Assembly: GCA_013812565.1 (NCBI GenBank)
Contig: JACCTF010000209.1
Location: forward strand, 1-6,229
Direction: 5' to 3'
DNA length: 6,229 nucleotides
DNA from: Pyrinomonadaceae bacterium
Lineage (GTDB): Bacteria > Acidobacteriota > Blastocatellia > Pyrinomonadales > Pyrinomonadaceae
Part shown: positions 5,603-6,229 of the stretch, piece by piece
Layout: each line of letters starts with the position of its first letter
How positions within the stretch are numbered: position 1 is the first letter of the stretch
The notes under the pieces: generated by a model
The model's database searches: none
The model's input: the letters and a program-made list of their open reading frames with translations, nothing else
Told to the model about the DNA's origin: nothing
Program-made: the position numbers and the translations under genes

Positions 5603-5782
5603 GTGAGCGATTTTGTTTGGGAAACATTCGACGGTCTGTTCAAGGCGATGCATCAGCAGGACAGACTTATGAAGGAACTTGAAGCGCGTATTGCGGAGTT
5701 GGAACGCTCGACGAGCGAGCGTTTGACGCAGCCTCGGCAGGTACAGCCCGTCAGCGAAAGGCTTGCTGAACGTGCAGCATAA
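5603..5782 (+). CDS. 59-aa coiled-coil microprotein, unknown function
   Basis: I do not recognise this protein. It reads from GTG 5603 to TAA 5780-5782. GGAGGG (5587-5592) is a good ribosome-binding site 10 bases upstream, and an in-frame TGA at 5594-5596 rules out a longer form beyond the two codons in between. The N-terminus (SDFVWETFDGLFKAMHQQD) looks amphipathic with several aromatic residues. It runs into a Leu/Glu/Arg heptad-like stretch (about 22-44, MKELEARIAELERSTSERL), likely a short coiled coil, then a Pro/Gln linker and a second short helix. There is no membrane segment or Cys. It sits first in an operon, 21 bases ahead of the SWIM gene, so it may be a partner or oligomerisation factor for that protein. 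It is absent from a long-ORF list only because of its size and GTG start. Confidence 0.65.
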   Translation: MSDFVWETFDGLFKAMHQQDRLMKELEARIAELERSTSERLTQPRQVQPVSERLAERAA

Positions 5783-5803
5783 TTACAGGAGGACGACAGA
5801 ATC

Positions 5804-6229
5804 ATGGCAGCCGTAATCGACAAAAAAACCGTCTTGCGTGACAAACGAGCGCAGGGCATTGCTGCGATGGGCTTGGTTAAACGTGAAGGCGACCGCTTCA
5901 GCGTTTCGACGCCGAGTTTACGCGGACGCCGCACGGCCTATGAAGTTTGGCGCGACGAAGCGGGCAAAGTACGTTGTTCCTGTCTTGAGTTTGAGGAACA
6001 GTCGGCTCAGGATTCGGCGTTTCGTTGCGAGCACATTCTTGCCGTCAAGCATTCGCTGGTAGCAAGGAATACGGAGACGGCAGCGCAGCCCGAGCCGATA
6101 GCCGCGGCAGTCAAGCCGAGCATAGAAACCGGCGGCGCGGAAGTTGGTAGCCTCGCCGCAGCTTCTACTAACACAGAGGAAAACGCATCCGAGAAACTTT
6201 CTGTCACGAGGGCCAACTCATCCGACGGC
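5804..6229 (+). CDS. SWIM zinc-finger protein (3' end cut by the window edge)
   Basis: SWIM fingers bind nucleic acid or protein and occur in SWI2/SNF2 helicases, MuDR-type transposases and the Shu recombination complex. From ATG 5804, with AGGAGG (5787-5792) upstream, 142 codons run to the window end without a stop. The N-terminus is basic (DKKTVLRDKRAQG), residues 31-56 look like beta strands, and the finger has the exact pattern CxC-x14-CxH: Cys58, Cys60, Cys75, His77 (VRCSCLEF, then FRCEHILAVKH). Residues 86-135 are a low-complexity Ala/Pro/Glu/Thr linker, implying another domain beyond the window. A Rad52-type annealing domain is one guess, unsupported by the visible sequence. It is second in an operon behind the 59-aa gene and divergent from the XRE regulator. 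Confidence 0.85.
   Translation, partial: MAAVIDKKTVLRDKRAQGIAAMGLVKREGDRFSVSTPSLRGRRTAYEVWRDEAGKVRCSCLEFEEQSAQDSAFRCEHILAVKHSLVARNTETAAQPEPIAAAVKPSIETGGAEVGSLAAASTNTEENASEKLSVTRANSSDG

Noticed and set aside
1..6229. CRISPR array, tRNA, rRNA, insertion sequence or integrase
   Set aside because: No regularly spaced repeats, no tRNA-like cloverleaf, no transposase or recombinase motif and no terminal repeats were seen on either strand.

Overview
The window looks like a bacterial chromosome segment of moderate GC content. It carries a type IV pilus retraction ATPase (pilT), a GAF plus PP2C/SpoIIE phosphatase, a compact DnaG-like primase, an ImmA/IrrE-type metallopeptidase, an XRE-type regulator and a SWIM zinc-finger protein. 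The style of the PilT and of the GAF-PP2C phosphatase would fit an Acidobacteriota-like Gram-negative. This is an impression from reading proteins, not a search result, and it is weak. No rRNA, tRNA, CRISPR array, transposase, integrase or attachment site is visible.

Layout. Bases 1-771 (minus) hold the N-terminal 257 residues of PilT, cut by the left edge. Bases 772-1112 are a gap with one AT-rich dyad. Bases 1113-1370 (plus) hold an 85-aa orphan gene closed by a strong hairpin at 1405-1450. That hairpin also separates it from the convergent phosphatase gene (1450-2754, minus), which has its own promoter with a perfect TATAAT. Bases 2897-4045 (minus) encode a stand-alone CHC2/Toprim primase with an altered zinc finger. 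Bases 4102-4767 (minus) encode an ImmA/IrrE-like protein whose first zinc-binding His is replaced by Glu. Bases 4973-5398 (minus) encode the XRE regulator, ending in a good intrinsic terminator. Bases 5399-5602 form a divergent promoter region in which an inverted repeat overlaps both predicted -35 boxes. To its right, on the plus strand, are a 59-aa coiled-coil microprotein (5603-5782) and a SWIM zinc-finger protein cut by the right edge (5804-6229).

How they may work together. pilT and the phosphatase look like ordinary host genes. The right half (2897-6229) looks like one accessory module: XRE regulator, ImmA/IrrE partner, primase, and a divergent operon with a SWIM (nucleic-acid-binding) protein. 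XRE plus ImmA/IrrE is a known repressor/anti-repressor pairing, as in ImmR/ImmA of ICEBs1 and DdrO/IrrE of Deinococcus. The divergent operator layout suggests that the XRE protein controls itself and the SWIM operon. Whether this is a DNA-damage response, a remnant of a mobile element or a defence locus cannot be settled here. The altered metallopeptidase and primase zinc sites are the most concrete oddities.
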